The position numbers and the translations under genes were made by a program. Below the pieces are notes generated by a model that saw only the letters and a program-made list of their open reading frames with translations, was not told the origin of the DNA and did not search any database. From positions 930,001-994,000 of the forward strand of contig NZ_CP132334.1 in NCBI RefSeq assembly GCF_030758415.1: a stretch of DNA of 64,000 bases, given 5' to 3'. Shown piece by piece: positions 46,100 to 54,829 of the stretch (position 1 is the first letter of the stretch; every line of letters begins with the position of its first letter). This stretch comes from Parvularcula sp. IMCC14364 (GTDB lineage Bacteria > Pseudomonadota > Alphaproteobacteria > Caulobacterales > Parvularculaceae).

Positions 46100-46933
46100 G
46101 GGTGTGGACTCAATTGATCCAGCATTTTGCTGCGAAGAGATATATCATGTTGATGAAGTTCCTTCGAGATTTCTCGAACCGTGTAGCCAGCCGTCTCATG
46201 TCTTTCATTTTGCAGAAGAACCGCTCGACAATATTACGCATGGCGTAAAGGCTGGTGTCATGCGGGACCGGATTGCGCGCATTGGACTTGGCGGGAATAA
46301 CCGCCAACGCACCTTCATCGGCGATATCGCGCCTGATCTTCGCACTGCCATAGGCTTTGTCCAGGACCATCGCCAGAGGCGGCATCTCCCAGTCGAGGAA
46401 GACATTCATCACCTGGCTGTCATGAACATGGCCGCCAGTGACCTCAATGCGCAATGGCCTGCCATTTTCATCTACGGCCACGTGAACTTTGCTTGTGCGA
46501 CCGCCCCGTGAGCGTCCAATATCTTCCGCCAGTTCCCCCTTTTTGAGCCACTCGCTGCGCGGTGAGCTTTGACAATCGAGGCGTCTATGAAGATCAGACT
46601 GTCCTCACATTCTTCAGCGAGCGCATCGAATATGCCCTTCCAGACGCCGCGCTCGCCCCACCTGTTATACCGATTGTAAGCAGTCGTGTACGGTCCATAT
46701 CGTTCCGGCAAGTCCCGCCATGGCGCGCCTGTGCGCAAAATGTAAAAGATGCCGTTCAGGATCGTACGATCATCTTTGCGCTTCGGGCCGCGGCTAACCT
46801 TTGGCAACAACGGTTCAATCACCGCCCATTCTTCATCCGACAAATCAAACCGCGCCATTTAAGACTCCCTTTCGGAAATCCCTGAATCACGCTTTGCACA
46901 AACAAATCAATCAGTTAAATTGGGTACAGACCC
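46100..46933 (-). mobile_element. IS5-family (IS427-group) insertion sequence, 834 bp
   Basis: The ends are inverted repeats: GGGTGTGGACTCAATTGA at 46100-46117 and its match GGGTCTGTACCCAATTTA read inward from 46933 (14 of 18 identical). A TA duplication flanks the element (46098-46099 and 46934-46935), as expected for IS427-group target choice. The transposase spans two overlapping minus-strand frames. Length is typical of the group. It splits the alpha/beta hydrolase-membrane gene. Both ends and both frames look intact, so it may still be active. Confidence 0.9.
46110..46858 (-). CDS. IS427-type transposase, two frames joined by -1 frameshift
   Basis: DDE transposase read from orfA (46472-46858, 128 codons: FDLSDEEWAVIEPLLP, Asp in FIDASIVKAHRAAS) and orfB (46110-46481). 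The switch is at the run A5G5 (minus strand, in TCAAAAAGGGGGAAC): after it orfA drifts into an unlike tail, whereas the -1 frame continues GELAEDIGRSRGGRTSKVHVAVDENGRP, matching the family. The second Asp lies in MVLDKAYGSAKI and the Glu in NIVERFFCKMKDMRRLATRFEK. Programmed -1 frameshifting is normal in this group, so this need not be a mutation. Confidence 0.88.
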
Positions 46934-47590
46934 TAGTACCAAGTCCATGGACCCTAGGATCTTTTCTAACCACGTTTGACTGTATGAGAACTCGTCAACC
47001 AAATCGGATGGCAACAAGAAAATATCACTTAGGTAATATTCGAAAAAAATTTCAATTGCATAATATAGTGCGACAGGCACCTCTGAGAGCGAAGACAATC
47101 CTTCAAATTCGCCTATTACATCTCCCAGCCGTTCGTAATCTGAGCTCCAAACGAAGAGCACGGCCAACAACAGCAGCAATCTTGTAAAGGCACTTGTAGT
47201 CACAAACGGGTTGAGGCGTTGTCGGAATTTCAACAACGGTGTTCCGACACTTATCGCCCCACTGATCCGTGGCGAGACATCATCAGTATTATCACGGGAG
47301 AGCTTGTCAAGCGCCATTGCGGTAATCGATCCGCCGTGACTATGCGCTATGATCAAGGGTTTTTCTGGTTGTATACCCAAGGCATCACTGAGGTCGACAG
47401 CAGCCTTACGACGCTCGATTTCGGAATTTGCGCCACTCCAATGGAATGGCTGGACATCAAGTTTCTCAGAAACATATTTCCCAACACCCTCGAAGAAAAA
47501 AGAGCCTTGTTGCCACCACTTGTCTCCAACATCCGAGGCGTCGCCTGCAAATGTTCCATGCACCGAAATGATCGGTTTGGAATCTGACAT
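46934..47590 (-). CDS. alpha/beta hydrolase N-terminal part, cut by IS427
   Basis: 219 codons of a lipase-like alpha/beta hydrolase before the IS junction; the frame continues 8 codons into the IS (TGA at 46907). ATG 47590 has GGAG at spacing 7; the longer frame from 47653 lacks support. The oxyanion-type HG sits in PIISVHGTFAG, and the nucleophile Ser84 is in IIAHSHGGSITAMAL. SGAISVGTPLL is the lipase-like beta strand. A hydrophobic helix follows (residues ~134-149) and more near 172-192. Restored across the IS the protein is 792 residues. No family name is certain; it resembles PGAP1/DUF676-type lipases only in general layout. Confidence 0.75.
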
Positions 47591-47948
47591 GAATTCTCCC
47601 CATACACACACTTGGTAGGCTGATAGCATGGAATTTTGGACTGTAAAAGCCAAGACTATTTCCTATTTTCTTCTGTAAGCTCATATACGGGCGGATATCT
47701 GTCTGAGTAACAGCCTTCCCGTGGCGTCGAGATTTGCGCCAATGTGGCAATTTTATGAAAGATACTGAATGTCACCTTTCGGCGAACAGCTACCGGTTGT
47801 GAAACTCAGGGGCTGGTAAAGGCAGGCCACTCGACTGGCAGGCAAGCGCTGGTCGCTTGTGCGCGATGGCGCCCCTTCAGCCTCTTGCCCTCATGTTGTC
47901 AGCGTAAACATTACAATCTATGGGCCCCCCTTTGTCAGCCTTTAGTCT
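47591..47948. other. intergenic region between the split hydrolase and the orphan gene
   Basis: About 360 bases. The left edge carries the hydrolase ribosome binding site on the minus strand. I see no convincing ORF, tRNA or terminator. The two flanking genes are divergent, so promoters for both should lie here, but no strong consensus was found. Confidence 0.5.
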
Positions 47949-47990
47949 GGGTCTCCCGGCGCATTTCGCGCCTCAAAAAAAAGGAGACCC
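47949..47990 (+). promoter_or_regulatory. nested inverted repeat burying the Shine-Dalgarno of the orphan gene
   Basis: Outer arms GGGTCTCC (47949-47956) and GGAGACCC (47983-47990) are perfect complements of 8 bp. Inside them GGCGC (47958-47962) and GCGCC (47968-47972) form a second stem with a 5-base loop, followed by TCAAAAAAAA. The right outer arm contains GGAG, the ribosome binding site 7 bases before ATG 47994. In RNA the site would be paired, so translation could depend on opening this structure. Confidence 0.6.
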
Positions 47991-47993
47991 CGA

Positions 47994-48641
47994 ATGACTG
48001 CATCAACAACCGCATCAGCCCCACTCAGCCACGGCCGGGACCTTCTGCTCACGCCCCAGTCCCGCATCACCAACCTGCAGACAGCCCTCGACAGCCTGAC
48101 CCTGCAGATCGCCGATCAACGCAGCCTGTTCAATCCGCAGGAAAAGCGCGTGCGCCTGTTGCAGGATCAGGTCCGCCTTGTGGCCAGCCAGATCCGCTCT
48201 TACGAGAAACTCGAAGCCCTGAAAAAAGACATGGGATTGAAAGTTACCATTGCCGAGGCGATGGCCGTGTACAACCAGCGAACCTGTACACCCGCCCCAA
48301 CAGATGCCCCATTTGCAACAGACGTAACGGACAGGGCAGAGGCAAAAGACAAAGACACCAGCGACAAAGTACACGCCCGTCCCACGCCAGCTACAAAAAA
48401 ATCTGACCGGACCACCACGCCCGGCAATGAGATAATAGAAGCAGCCATCACCACCAAAGGGGCAAAACCGCCGCAATCCGCCTCACAACAGCCAGCCCCC
48501 GCCGCACAAGAGGACGTTTTGCCCGGCCTCAGCCTGAAAAAAAATCTCAGCCGGGCGGAGCGCCGCCGTCAGGCAAAGGCCGCGCGCAAAATGCCAGCCG
48601 CGACAGCCGACCTGTTAAACGAGATCACCGCCATGGCCTGA
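47994..48641 (+). CDS. unknown protein with coiled-coil and basic C-terminus
   Basis: 215-residue protein I do not recognise. Residues ~20-80 are predicted coiled-coil (SRITNLQTALDSLTLQIADQ, EKRVRLLQDQVRLVASQIRSYEKLEALKKDMG). The middle (about 85-170) is Thr/Pro/Ala-rich, low complexity. The C-terminus is basic and helical: LSRAERRRQAKAARKMPAATADLLNEITAMA, which could bind nucleic acid. No signal peptide or membrane helix. Its SD is hidden in a nested inverted repeat. Codon choice seems rich in CCC/GCC, unlike the AT-rich hydrolase next to it. A role in a mobile element is possible but unsupported. Confidence 0.65.
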   Translation: MTASTTASAPLSHGRDLLLTPQSRITNLQTALDSLTLQIADQRSLFNPQEKRVRLLQDQVRLVASQIRSYEKLEALKKDMGLKVTIAEAMAVYNQRTCTPAPTDAPFATDVTDRAEAKDKDTSDKVHARPTPATKKSDRTTTPGNEIIEAAITTKGAKPPQSASQQPAPAAQEDVLPGLSLKKNLSRAERRRQAKAARKMPAATADLLNEITAMA

Positions 48642-48738
48642 CCCGAGGCTGCCCCCAGGCGGGCATACGCAATCAGCAGGGCCACCTCCGCCGATTTCCG
48701 GGGCCGTGCTGATTAAGTATTGAGCCTGTCCCTCAGGT

Positions 48739-49101
48739 CTACGTGCGGGCCAGTTCGCCGAAAAAACCCAGAACCTTGACGACTTTCCCCGCATCGTTGA
48801 TTTCGGCCACCTCAAACCCGGGCATCAACAACTCACCATTCAGGTGGATCGCCCAGTGATAGCGGCAAAAATTATTCTGAAACCCGATCTTACTGGCCCG
48901 GCTATAAACAGCACCAGGTATCTGGCGCTGCACCAGTTTCACCATGTCGAGAAAGGCAGCGCGCCCGATAATGTTATGGTTGGGATCGGCGAAATGGACG
49001 TTATGTTCCAGCGCTTCCTCAACCATCGTGGCTTTCAGTGTTTCATCGGTCGTGTTCCACAAGGCCAGCATTTTATCCAGATTTTCGGTATTGGCAGACA
49101 T
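48739..49101 (-). CDS. SnoaL-like (NTF2-fold) protein
   Basis: 120-residue small protein of the NTF2-like/SnoaL-type fold: the pattern DETLKATMVEEALEHNVHFADPNHNIIGRAAFLDMV is typical of polyketide-cyclase-like or ketosteroid-isomerase-like families. It may bind a small hydrophobic ligand; no activity can be assigned. A strong AAGGAG precedes the ATG. It is divergent from the TetR gene (74-base gap), a layout in which the regulator often controls the neighbour. Confidence 0.82.
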   Translation of the reverse strand: MSANTENLDKMLALWNTTDETLKATMVEEALEHNVHFADPNHNIIGRAAFLDMVKLVQRQIPGAVYSRASKIGFQNNFCRYHWAIHLNGELLMPGFEVAEINDAGKVVKVLGFFGELART

Positions 49102-49175
49102 GATGGCTCCTTTAGGCTAAAAACAGACCATTGGTTTGTATTTGTAGGAATTGTTGATCGTTGTAAAGGGGTGGC

Positions 49176-49754
49176 ATGGCAACACAGACACAACGCACCG
49201 AATCTACCAGAGCGCAACTCGTGCAGGCTTTCCGCACGTCACTGCTTGAGCGTGGGCTCGCGGCAACGACAACGCAGCATGTGCTTGCGCGCACAGGTCT
49301 CAGCAAAGGGGCGATGTATCACCACTTCAACAGCAAGACGGACATCATAAAGGCCATCTATGAAGCAGAATCGCGCGGCGCGATTGCACGGGCCGCCGCG
49401 CGTGTTGAGGATATTTCGTCACCGCTGGAAAAACTGATTGGCGCCTGCCTTGCCTGGACAGAGGAAGTCAGGGTGCCGAGTGTTTCGAGAATATTGTTTG
49501 AGATCGGCCCTGCGGCTCTTGGGCCACAGCAGGCAAGGGAGATCGAGGACAGTTACAGCCTGAAGCAGATTGAGCATTTGCTGGAACTGGCGAATGTCGC
49601 GCAGGAAATAAATGTTGCAGATGTCCGATTGACGGCTGCGTTGATAAATGCCCTTGTGGCCGAAGCAACGCTGTACACTTTGCGCAGCGGCAGGGAGTCA
49701 GGGCCTGTGTTGCGAGATGCCATAGGCGCGATACTCAAATCATGCTCAGACTGA
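49176..49754 (+). CDS. TetR-family transcriptional regulator
   Basis: 192-residue TetR regulator. The N-terminal helix-turn-helix includes TRAQLVQAFRTSLLERGLAATTTQHVLARTGLSKGAMYHHF, with NSKTDIIKAIYEAE closing the DNA-binding domain. The remainder is the helical ligand-binding domain. It is divergent from the SnoaL-like gene and probably represses that gene and itself (inference from layout). Its end overlaps the start of the DUF1491 gene by 13 bases. Confidence 0.92.
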   Translation: MATQTQRTESTRAQLVQAFRTSLLERGLAATTTQHVLARTGLSKGAMYHHFNSKTDIIKAIYEAESRGAIARAAARVEDISSPLEKLIGACLAWTEEVRVPSVSRILFEIGPAALGPQQAREIEDSYSLKQIEHLLELANVAQEINVADVRLTAALINALVAEATLYTLRSGRESGPVLRDAIGAILKSCSD

Positions 49755-50065
49755 AGACAGCAATTTTCATCAAGGCCTGGCTGCGCCGGGCACAGGCCGC
49801 AGGTGCTTTTGCGGCCGTGGTGCGCAAGGGGGACCCGGATGGCGGTCTTGTGATCGTCAAGGTGGTCAATGCCGAGCGTCAGGCATGTGCGTGGATTGAA
49901 ACCTATGCCGAGCGTGAAGCAGACAGGTGGCGCGCGCTGACTGATGCGTTCATGCCGGAAGGTGAGATTGACGAGAAGGTCAACCGGGAATTGAAGTTTG
50001 ATTCCGATGCGTGGCTGGTGGAAGCAGAAGACCGGGCGGGGCGAAATTTTCTGGATACTGACTGA
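49742..50065 (+). CDS. DUF1491 family protein
   Basis: 107-residue conserved alphaproteobacterial protein. The sequence LKTAIFIKAWLRRAQAAGAFAAVVRKGDPDGGLVIVKV and the acidic RFDLEVE-like ending DAWLVEAEDRAGRNFLD match the DUF1491 family of unknown function. It is a compact, cytoplasmic alpha/beta protein. It starts inside the TetR gene (13-base overlap), so it is translationally coupled to it. Confidence 0.88.
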   Translation: MLRLKTAIFIKAWLRRAQAAGAFAAVVRKGDPDGGLVIVKVVNAERQACAWIETYAEREADRWRALTDAFMPEGEIDEKVNRELKFDSDAWLVEAEDRAGRNFLDTD

Positions 50066-50104
50066 CCGGAAGATTTCCTGTCAGGCAGAAATTCAAACTG
50101 GATA

Positions 50105-51160
50105 CTATCCGCGGCCGAACATGCGCTGCGGCTCATCCTGAAAATCATCAAAGTCTGAGTCCGGCATTATCCTGTCTTGAGGGCTGGCGTCCTGGGCGGG
50201 CGCTTCAGACTTCAGTGTTGATGCGCGCACCTGCCAGAACCGCATGACGCGTGTTGCTGAATCTTCCGTGATCTTGTTGTAGAGCGTTACAATCCGCGAG
50301 TTGCCATGCTGGTCTGACTCGCGTTTGTTCATGCTGTTGACCAGGTTGGTGAAAAACGGGCGGCTGAGACCAGCAGCACGGCAGGTAATGGCCAGTGCTT
50401 CCCAGCTCGAATCGTTCAGGATACGTTGCATGGTAGCGCTGTCCACGTTCAGCAGCGCGCACATGGCGAGTGTAAATTCTGTCTTGCTGTCTGTCAGCAA
50501 CAATTCGGATACATAGACCTCAGTGAGCTTGTTGAGGCGCACTTTGTGGTCGATCGCTTTTGAGGCAGCAACCAGTTCGGCCCGTGTTTCTGCCTGGGCC
50601 TCATCAAGAATTTTCTGGCGATATTTCTTCGCCGTCTGGTCCAGAAGAGCCAGCAATTTCGGACTGCCAGCCTTGCTAAAAGGGTGGCGCAAGCTGAAAT
50701 AAATGAAGCGATAGATCTCCTCGACCATCATCGGGGGCATGGAGAACCGGTTACAGTCCGGCATGTCTGCGGCCATCAGGTCAGGCCGGCGCGGCGCATC
50801 AAAGGCGATTGAACTACGCTCCCGGATCATATTGAGGAGATCCGGAACGGTCTGTGTCGCAGATTTACGCAGGATCAGGCTTACCGCCCGGTCATTGCCG
50901 CCAAGCATTTTCCTGGCCAGTCGCTGGTCTGCGCTGGCCCTCGCCAAGGTTACAGCCAGCACGCGCCGCAGGAAATGATCTATCTTCAATGACGTGCGGG
51001 AAAACATCAGGTCGAAAAATTCATGCCGGCGGGAGCCATAACGGTCCGCGGCGGTCATGAAGTTGTCGGTATTGATACGCAGCAGCTCACGCCGCGTTTC
51101 ATTGTCCCCGTCACGAGGAAAATCGATCAATGCTTCAAGTGGTGATTTACGTGCAGCCAT
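50105..51160 (-). CDS. DUF2336 family protein
   Basis: 351-residue all-helical protein of the DUF2336 family, found in alphaproteobacteria. It has HEAT-like features: FFDLMFSRTSLKIDHFLRRVLAVTLARASADQRLARKMLGGND and KVRLNKLTEVYVSELLLTDSKTEFTLAMCALLNVD. No function is established for the family. The C-terminus is acidic and Asp/Gly-rich. No strong ribosome binding site is seen before the ATG. It lies 90 bases downstream of the PBP1A gene on the same strand. Confidence 0.86.
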   Translation of the reverse strand: MAARKSPLEALIDFPRDGDNETRRELLRINTDNFMTAADRYGSRRHEFFDLMFSRTSLKIDHFLRRVLAVTLARASADQRLARKMLGGNDRAVSLILRKSATQTVPDLLNMIRERSSIAFDAPRRPDLMAADMPDCNRFSMPPMMVEEIYRFIYFSLRHPFSKAGSPKLLALLDQTAKKYRQKILDEAQAETRAELVAASKAIDHKVRLNKLTEVYVSELLLTDSKTEFTLAMCALLNVDSATMQRILNDSSWEALAITCRAAGLSRPFFTNLVNSMNKRESDQHGNSRIVTLYNKITEDSATRVMRFWQVRASTLKSEAPAQDASPQDRIMPDSDFDDFQDEPQRMFGRG

Positions 51161-51250
51161 ATCAAACTCGGTCCCGATGGATCAACCTTACGGGCGAAGT
51201 GGAAAAAAGCTGTTAACAAAAATGTTGGAACTTGCAGGAGCGTTAACCGG

Positions 51251-53485
51251 CTATTCACCACGTCGCCGGAATGGCCACCAACGTGGGCGCTGTGGTGCCG
51301 GTTCAGGGTCACTTTCCGTGTCGCGCGCGATGGGGATATCGCTGTCCATGGGATAGGTTTGCGCCACAGGCAACTCGGTACCGGTAACACTATTGCCAAA
51401 ATCGCCTCTGGCCTGCGCATAGCTGGCCCCCGCCGTGACCGTTGTGGCCATGTCGAAATCGCTTTCCAGTCCGGCGTAAAACTCACGCTGGCGCACATTC
51501 TCTGAGCCCGCATCAGCGGCAAAAGCACCGGGCAGGGATTTGTTTTCCATGCCCTCATGGGCGGCGAGCATGAAGCTGCGCCAGATACTGGCGGGAAGGG
51601 TGCCGCCGGTTACTTCCTGCATGGAAGCATTTTCATCATTGCCAACCCAGACCCCGGCAGTCATCTGCGCCGTGTACCCCACAAACCACGCGTCCTTCCA
51701 GTCATTGGTCGTGCCTGTCTTGCCAGCCGCCGCGCGTGATCCGGGGCGTGCCCGCCGCCCTGTGCCGCTGACCATGACCTGATGCATCAGATGCGTCATG
51801 TCGCGGGAAACGGATTCGTCGAAAAGCTGCTGCTGCGGCTGCAACGCGCGCTCATAGACAACTTCACCCTGGCGGTTTTCGATACGGGAGATCACATACG
51901 GGCTTGCCGAAAGGCCGCTGCGGGCAAAGGGCAGATAGGCTGAGGTGATCTCCTCCAGGGTCACTGCCATTGCCCCAAGGGCGACGGAAGGATGTGGTTG
52001 CAGATCCCGCGTTATGCCCAGGCGCTGTGCCGCCTCGACAACTTCCGCCCGCCCCACGGCCTCCGACGCCTGAACGGCGACAGAGTTGATGGACTGCGCG
52101 ATGGCTTCTGTCATCCGGATGGGACCACGATTTGTGCCCGTATAATTGCGCGGTTGCCAGCCCTCGACTTCCGTTGGCTGGTCGATGAACAATGTGCGGG
52201 TGCTGATGCCGTTTTCAAGCGCAGCCAGATAGACAAACGGCTTGAAAACCGACCCCGGCTGCCGCACGGCCTGTGTGGCACGGTTGAACTGGCTGTCATC
52301 ATAAGCCCGCCCGCCAACCATCGCGAGAAGCTCACCTTCATTATCATAGGCGATCAGGGCTGCCTGTTCCGCCCCCAGATCAAACGCTTCCTCTGTCATC
52401 ACCGCGCGTACGGCACTGGCAGCATATTCCTGTATTGTGCGATCAATCGTTGTGGTGATGACAATATCAGTTTCGATGCCCCCCAGCAGGTCCGCCGTGC
52501 GCACGAGAGCATGGTCCGTCACATAGCCAAAATCAGTATTCAGATTTTTCAGTTGCAGAATGGGCGGCGCCATTTTGGCAAGTTCGGCGGTGGCCGGGCT
52601 GATGATGTCCGTTTCCACCAGGTTGTCGATCACTTCCACGGAGCGCCGGGCGGCGCCTTCAAAATTAACGGTCGGAGACAGGGTGGAGGGCGCTTTGGGC
52701 AGCCCGGCGAGCAACGCGGCTTCCGGCAGGGTCAACTCTCTGGCCGACTTGCCGAAATAGACCTGCGCCGCGGCCTCAACACCATAAGCGCCAGAGCCAA
52801 GATAGGTCCGGTTGAGATAAAGCGAGAGAAGCTCGTCCTTCTCGTAGCGTGCCTCCAGCCACAGGGCGAGATGCAGCTCCACCAGTTTGCGGTTCAGTGT
52901 CCGCTCGTTGGAGAGGAACAGACTGCGCGCAAGCTGCTGTGTGATGGTTGAGCCCCCTTCACGCAGCGCCCGGTAACGGATATTCGTCAGTATGGCTCTA
53001 GTGAAGCCGCGCGGGTCAAATCCGTGGTGACTGTAAAAGCGCCGGTCCTCGGTCGAGACAAATGAGGCAACCACATAATCCGGCAGTTCAGTGACCGGCA
53101 CCGGGTCCCCATAATGGCTGCCGCGAATCCCGATCAGCTCGCCCTGCCGGTCCAGCAGGGTGACGGAAGGCGGGCGGTTAATCGACCAAAGATCGGTTTG
53201 CGGGTCAGGCGTGTGCGCCCGGGTAATCATGAACAGGCCCAGAAACAGTGCGATCATCATTGCAAAGCCGACTGAGGAGCCGTGGAGAAGGGTCTTTTTC
53301 CAGAAAGGCCAGTGCGACATGCCGCGCCAGCTGATCTGCCCGAGCGGCCGGAGCAGTTGCCACAGAACCCAGCCAAGCGTCTTCACGCCGGCCCAGACAT
53401 CCAGCAGCGCAGGCCGGGTTCTGGTCCAGATATCGGACAGACCATTCTGCGCTGAATTATTCCTGTTGTGTGGCTTGTTACGCAC
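51251..53485 (-). CDS. penicillin-binding protein 1A
   Basis: 744-residue bifunctional class A PBP. An N-terminal cytoplasmic stretch and one transmembrane helix (about residues 73-92) precede the GT51 domain (EDRRFYSHHGFDPRG, GGSTITQQLARSLFLSNERT). The transpeptidase domain carries Ser412 in GSVFKPF, SIN and KTGTTNDWKDAWFVGYT. The C-terminus is Glu/Pro/Arg-rich. The start GTG at 53485 is chosen because no better start precedes the helix; the ribosome binding site is weak. A second, different class A enzyme (PBP1C) also lies in this window. Confidence 0.92.
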   Translation of the reverse strand: MRNKPHNRNNSAQNGLSDIWTRTRPALLDVWAGVKTLGWVLWQLLRPLGQISWRGMSHWPFWKKTLLHGSSVGFAMMIALFLGLFMITRAHTPDPQTDLWSINRPPSVTLLDRQGELIGIRGSHYGDPVPVTELPDYVVASFVSTEDRRFYSHHGFDPRGFTRAILTNIRYRALREGGSTITQQLARSLFLSNERTLNRKLVELHLALWLEARYEKDELLSLYLNRTYLGSGAYGVEAAAQVYFGKSARELTLPEAALLAGLPKAPSTLSPTVNFEGAARRSVEVIDNLVETDIISPATAELAKMAPPILQLKNLNTDFGYVTDHALVRTADLLGGIETDIVITTTIDRTIQEYAASAVRAVMTEEAFDLGAEQAALIAYDNEGELLAMVGGRAYDDSQFNRATQAVRQPGSVFKPFVYLAALENGISTRTLFIDQPTEVEGWQPRNYTGTNRGPIRMTEAIAQSINSVAVQASEAVGRAEVVEAAQRLGITRDLQPHPSVALGAMAVTLEEITSAYLPFARSGLSASPYVISRIENRQGEVVYERALQPQQQLFDESVSRDMTHLMHQVMVSGTGRRARPGSRAAAGKTGTTNDWKDAWFVGYTAQMTAGVWVGNDENASMQEVTGGTLPASIWRSFMLAAHEGMENKSLPGAFAADAGSENVRQREFYAGLESDFDMATTVTAGASYAQARGDFGNSVTGTELPVAQTYPMDSDIPIARDTESDPEPAPQRPRWWPFRRRGE

Positions 53486-53607
53486 TGCTTCTGCCAGCTT
53501 TCCTGAACTATCCCTTTTCCTGTAGCATGAAACAGGCAGCTTTCAGTACAAAAGCTGGTAAATTTGAAGGCACTGACAATCCCCCTTCACCGGAAAGGCA
53601 GGCTGGC

Positions 53608-54081
53608 ATGTCAGAAAAGCGCGAACGGCCTTTTTGGGAGGCGAAATCACTTGAGCAGATGAGCCGCGATGAATGGGAGTCCCTGTGCGATGGCTGTGGC
53701 AGGTGCTGCCTCGTCCTGTTTCAGGATGACGAAACGGAAGAGGTCTGGGAAACCGACCTGACCTGCAAGCTGTTTGACTGCAAGACACGCCGGTGCCGGG
53801 ATTATGCCAACCGCCGGGCAAAAGTGCCGGGCTGCGTTCACCTCACGCCGCTGAATATCAAGGACCTGAAATGGATGCCCGAGACCTGCGCCTATCGGCG
53901 TCTGGCCCAAGGGCAGGGCCTGGCAGACTGGCACCCGCTGGTCAGTGGTCGGCGTGAGAGTGTCGCCGAAGCCGGCATTGCCGTCCGCGCCGACCTAGTC
54001 TCGGAAAGTCTCATCCCGGAAGAAGAACAGGAAAACCACATCCACGCCCGTCGCTGGCCAAGAGGGGAGCCGTGTGGCTGA
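53608..54081 (+). CDS. YcgN-family Cys-cluster protein
   Basis: 157-residue protein of the YcgN (UPF0260) family. The Cys signature DGCGRCC (Cys27, Cys30, Cys33, Cys34) and further Cys at 53, 58, 63, 76 and 94 suggest a zinc or iron-sulfur site, as in CxxCxxCC-type proteins. It is probably cytoplasmic and of unknown function. The frame is open further upstream to 53470; I prefer ATG 53608, which gives the usual family length, but ATG 53527 is possible. AT-rich DNA of different character starts right after its stop. Confidence 0.88.
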   Translation: MSEKRERPFWEAKSLEQMSRDEWESLCDGCGRCCLVLFQDDETEEVWETDLTCKLFDCKTRRCRDYANRRAKVPGCVHLTPLNIKDLKWMPETCAYRRLAQGQGLADWHPLVSGRRESVAEAGIAVRADLVSESLIPEEEQENHIHARRWPRGEPCG

Positions 54082-54418
54082 TAAAAGACGTATGAGGAGC
54101 AGGTCAAAGGTAATGAATATGAAAAATGCGATTAAATGAACAAAAATTGATGCAGGCTCATTTAGAATCTCTAGCACTTAGAAACCCTAATCAATATAGG
54201 TCTCTCTTTAGAGCTACAAATAATAACTTAAATGGTGCGAAAGTTAGGTTAGATAGAAACTATTTTACTGTACTGCGCAGGCTCAGAAATAAATTGTGAA
54301 GAAATCTAGATTTTGCAAATATGGGTGATAGAATTGCAATAGGGGACGCGCTTACTGATGCAATCAGAGCTGACAACCGTTTCGCGTGTGCCGGATCTCT
54401 AATTAGGAGAAGTCCATT
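54082..54418. other. AT-rich segment with two tiny possible ORFs
   Basis: Base composition drops sharply after the YcgN stop. No long gene is present. Two short plus-strand frames are visible (54126-54299 and 54321-54424), listed separately or in the findings. No terminator, tRNA or clear insertion boundary is seen. Confidence 0.5.
54126..54299 (+). CDS. 57-residue basic small protein (tentative)
   Basis: An ATG-to-TGA frame of 57 codons. The predicted product is basic, with a helical stretch followed by LRRLRNKL at the end, and is rich in Asn, Arg and Leu. There is no clear ribosome binding site, only AAAGG about 17 bases before the ATG. It lies in the AT-rich patch beside the four-helix membrane protein. 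It matches no family I recognise and could be chance. Confidence 0.3.
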   Translation: MRLNEQKLMQAHLESLALRNPNQYRSLFRATNNNLNGAKVRLDRNYFTVLRRLRNKL

Positions 54419-54829
54419 TTGTTAATTTTTGAGCAAAATTTGATCGGCTGGATTGTTAGGCGAGGTCTAGAGTTAATTATCTTTATTGTAACTTTTCTTA
54501 CACTGGAGACTTTAAGCGGTGTAAATGTCTGGGGGGAATATTTTTTTAATACAATAAGATTTTTAATGGCGATAGTAATTATATACGGTATTTTTTTGCT
54601 TTATTATCCGCTTTCTTTCCTGTTTTCCGTGATCCTTAAAACGGGTGCATTAATAGAGTTTTTGTTTTTATTCTTGCATTTATTATTGTCAGCAGTGATT
54701 TTTTATAATGGTTTCAGTGTATATTCTATTCAAAATATGATTCACAGTCCGATGATTATATCGTCTATGCCTGTATTTTTGTTTCATTTTTGGTTGGTTT
54801 TTTCCAGGGCAAACAATAAAACTGGGTAA
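54419..54829 (+). CDS. unknown four-helix membrane protein in AT-rich DNA
   Basis: 136-residue integral membrane protein with four hydrophobic helices (about residues 18-38, 45-65, 78-98 and 110-130). The N-terminus is MLIFEQNLIGWIVRRGLE. TTG at 54419 is supported by AGGAG at 54405-54409. It is unusually rich in Phe, Ile and Leu, and codon use is AT-biased compared with neighbours, consistent with recent transfer. I recognise no family. Nothing in its surroundings hints at a role. Confidence 0.6.
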   Translation: MLIFEQNLIGWIVRRGLELIIFIVTFLTLETLSGVNVWGEYFFNTIRFLMAIVIIYGIFLLYYPLSFLFSVILKTGALIEFLFLFLHLLLSAVIFYNGFSVYSIQNMIHSPMIISSMPVFLFHFWLVFSRANNKTG

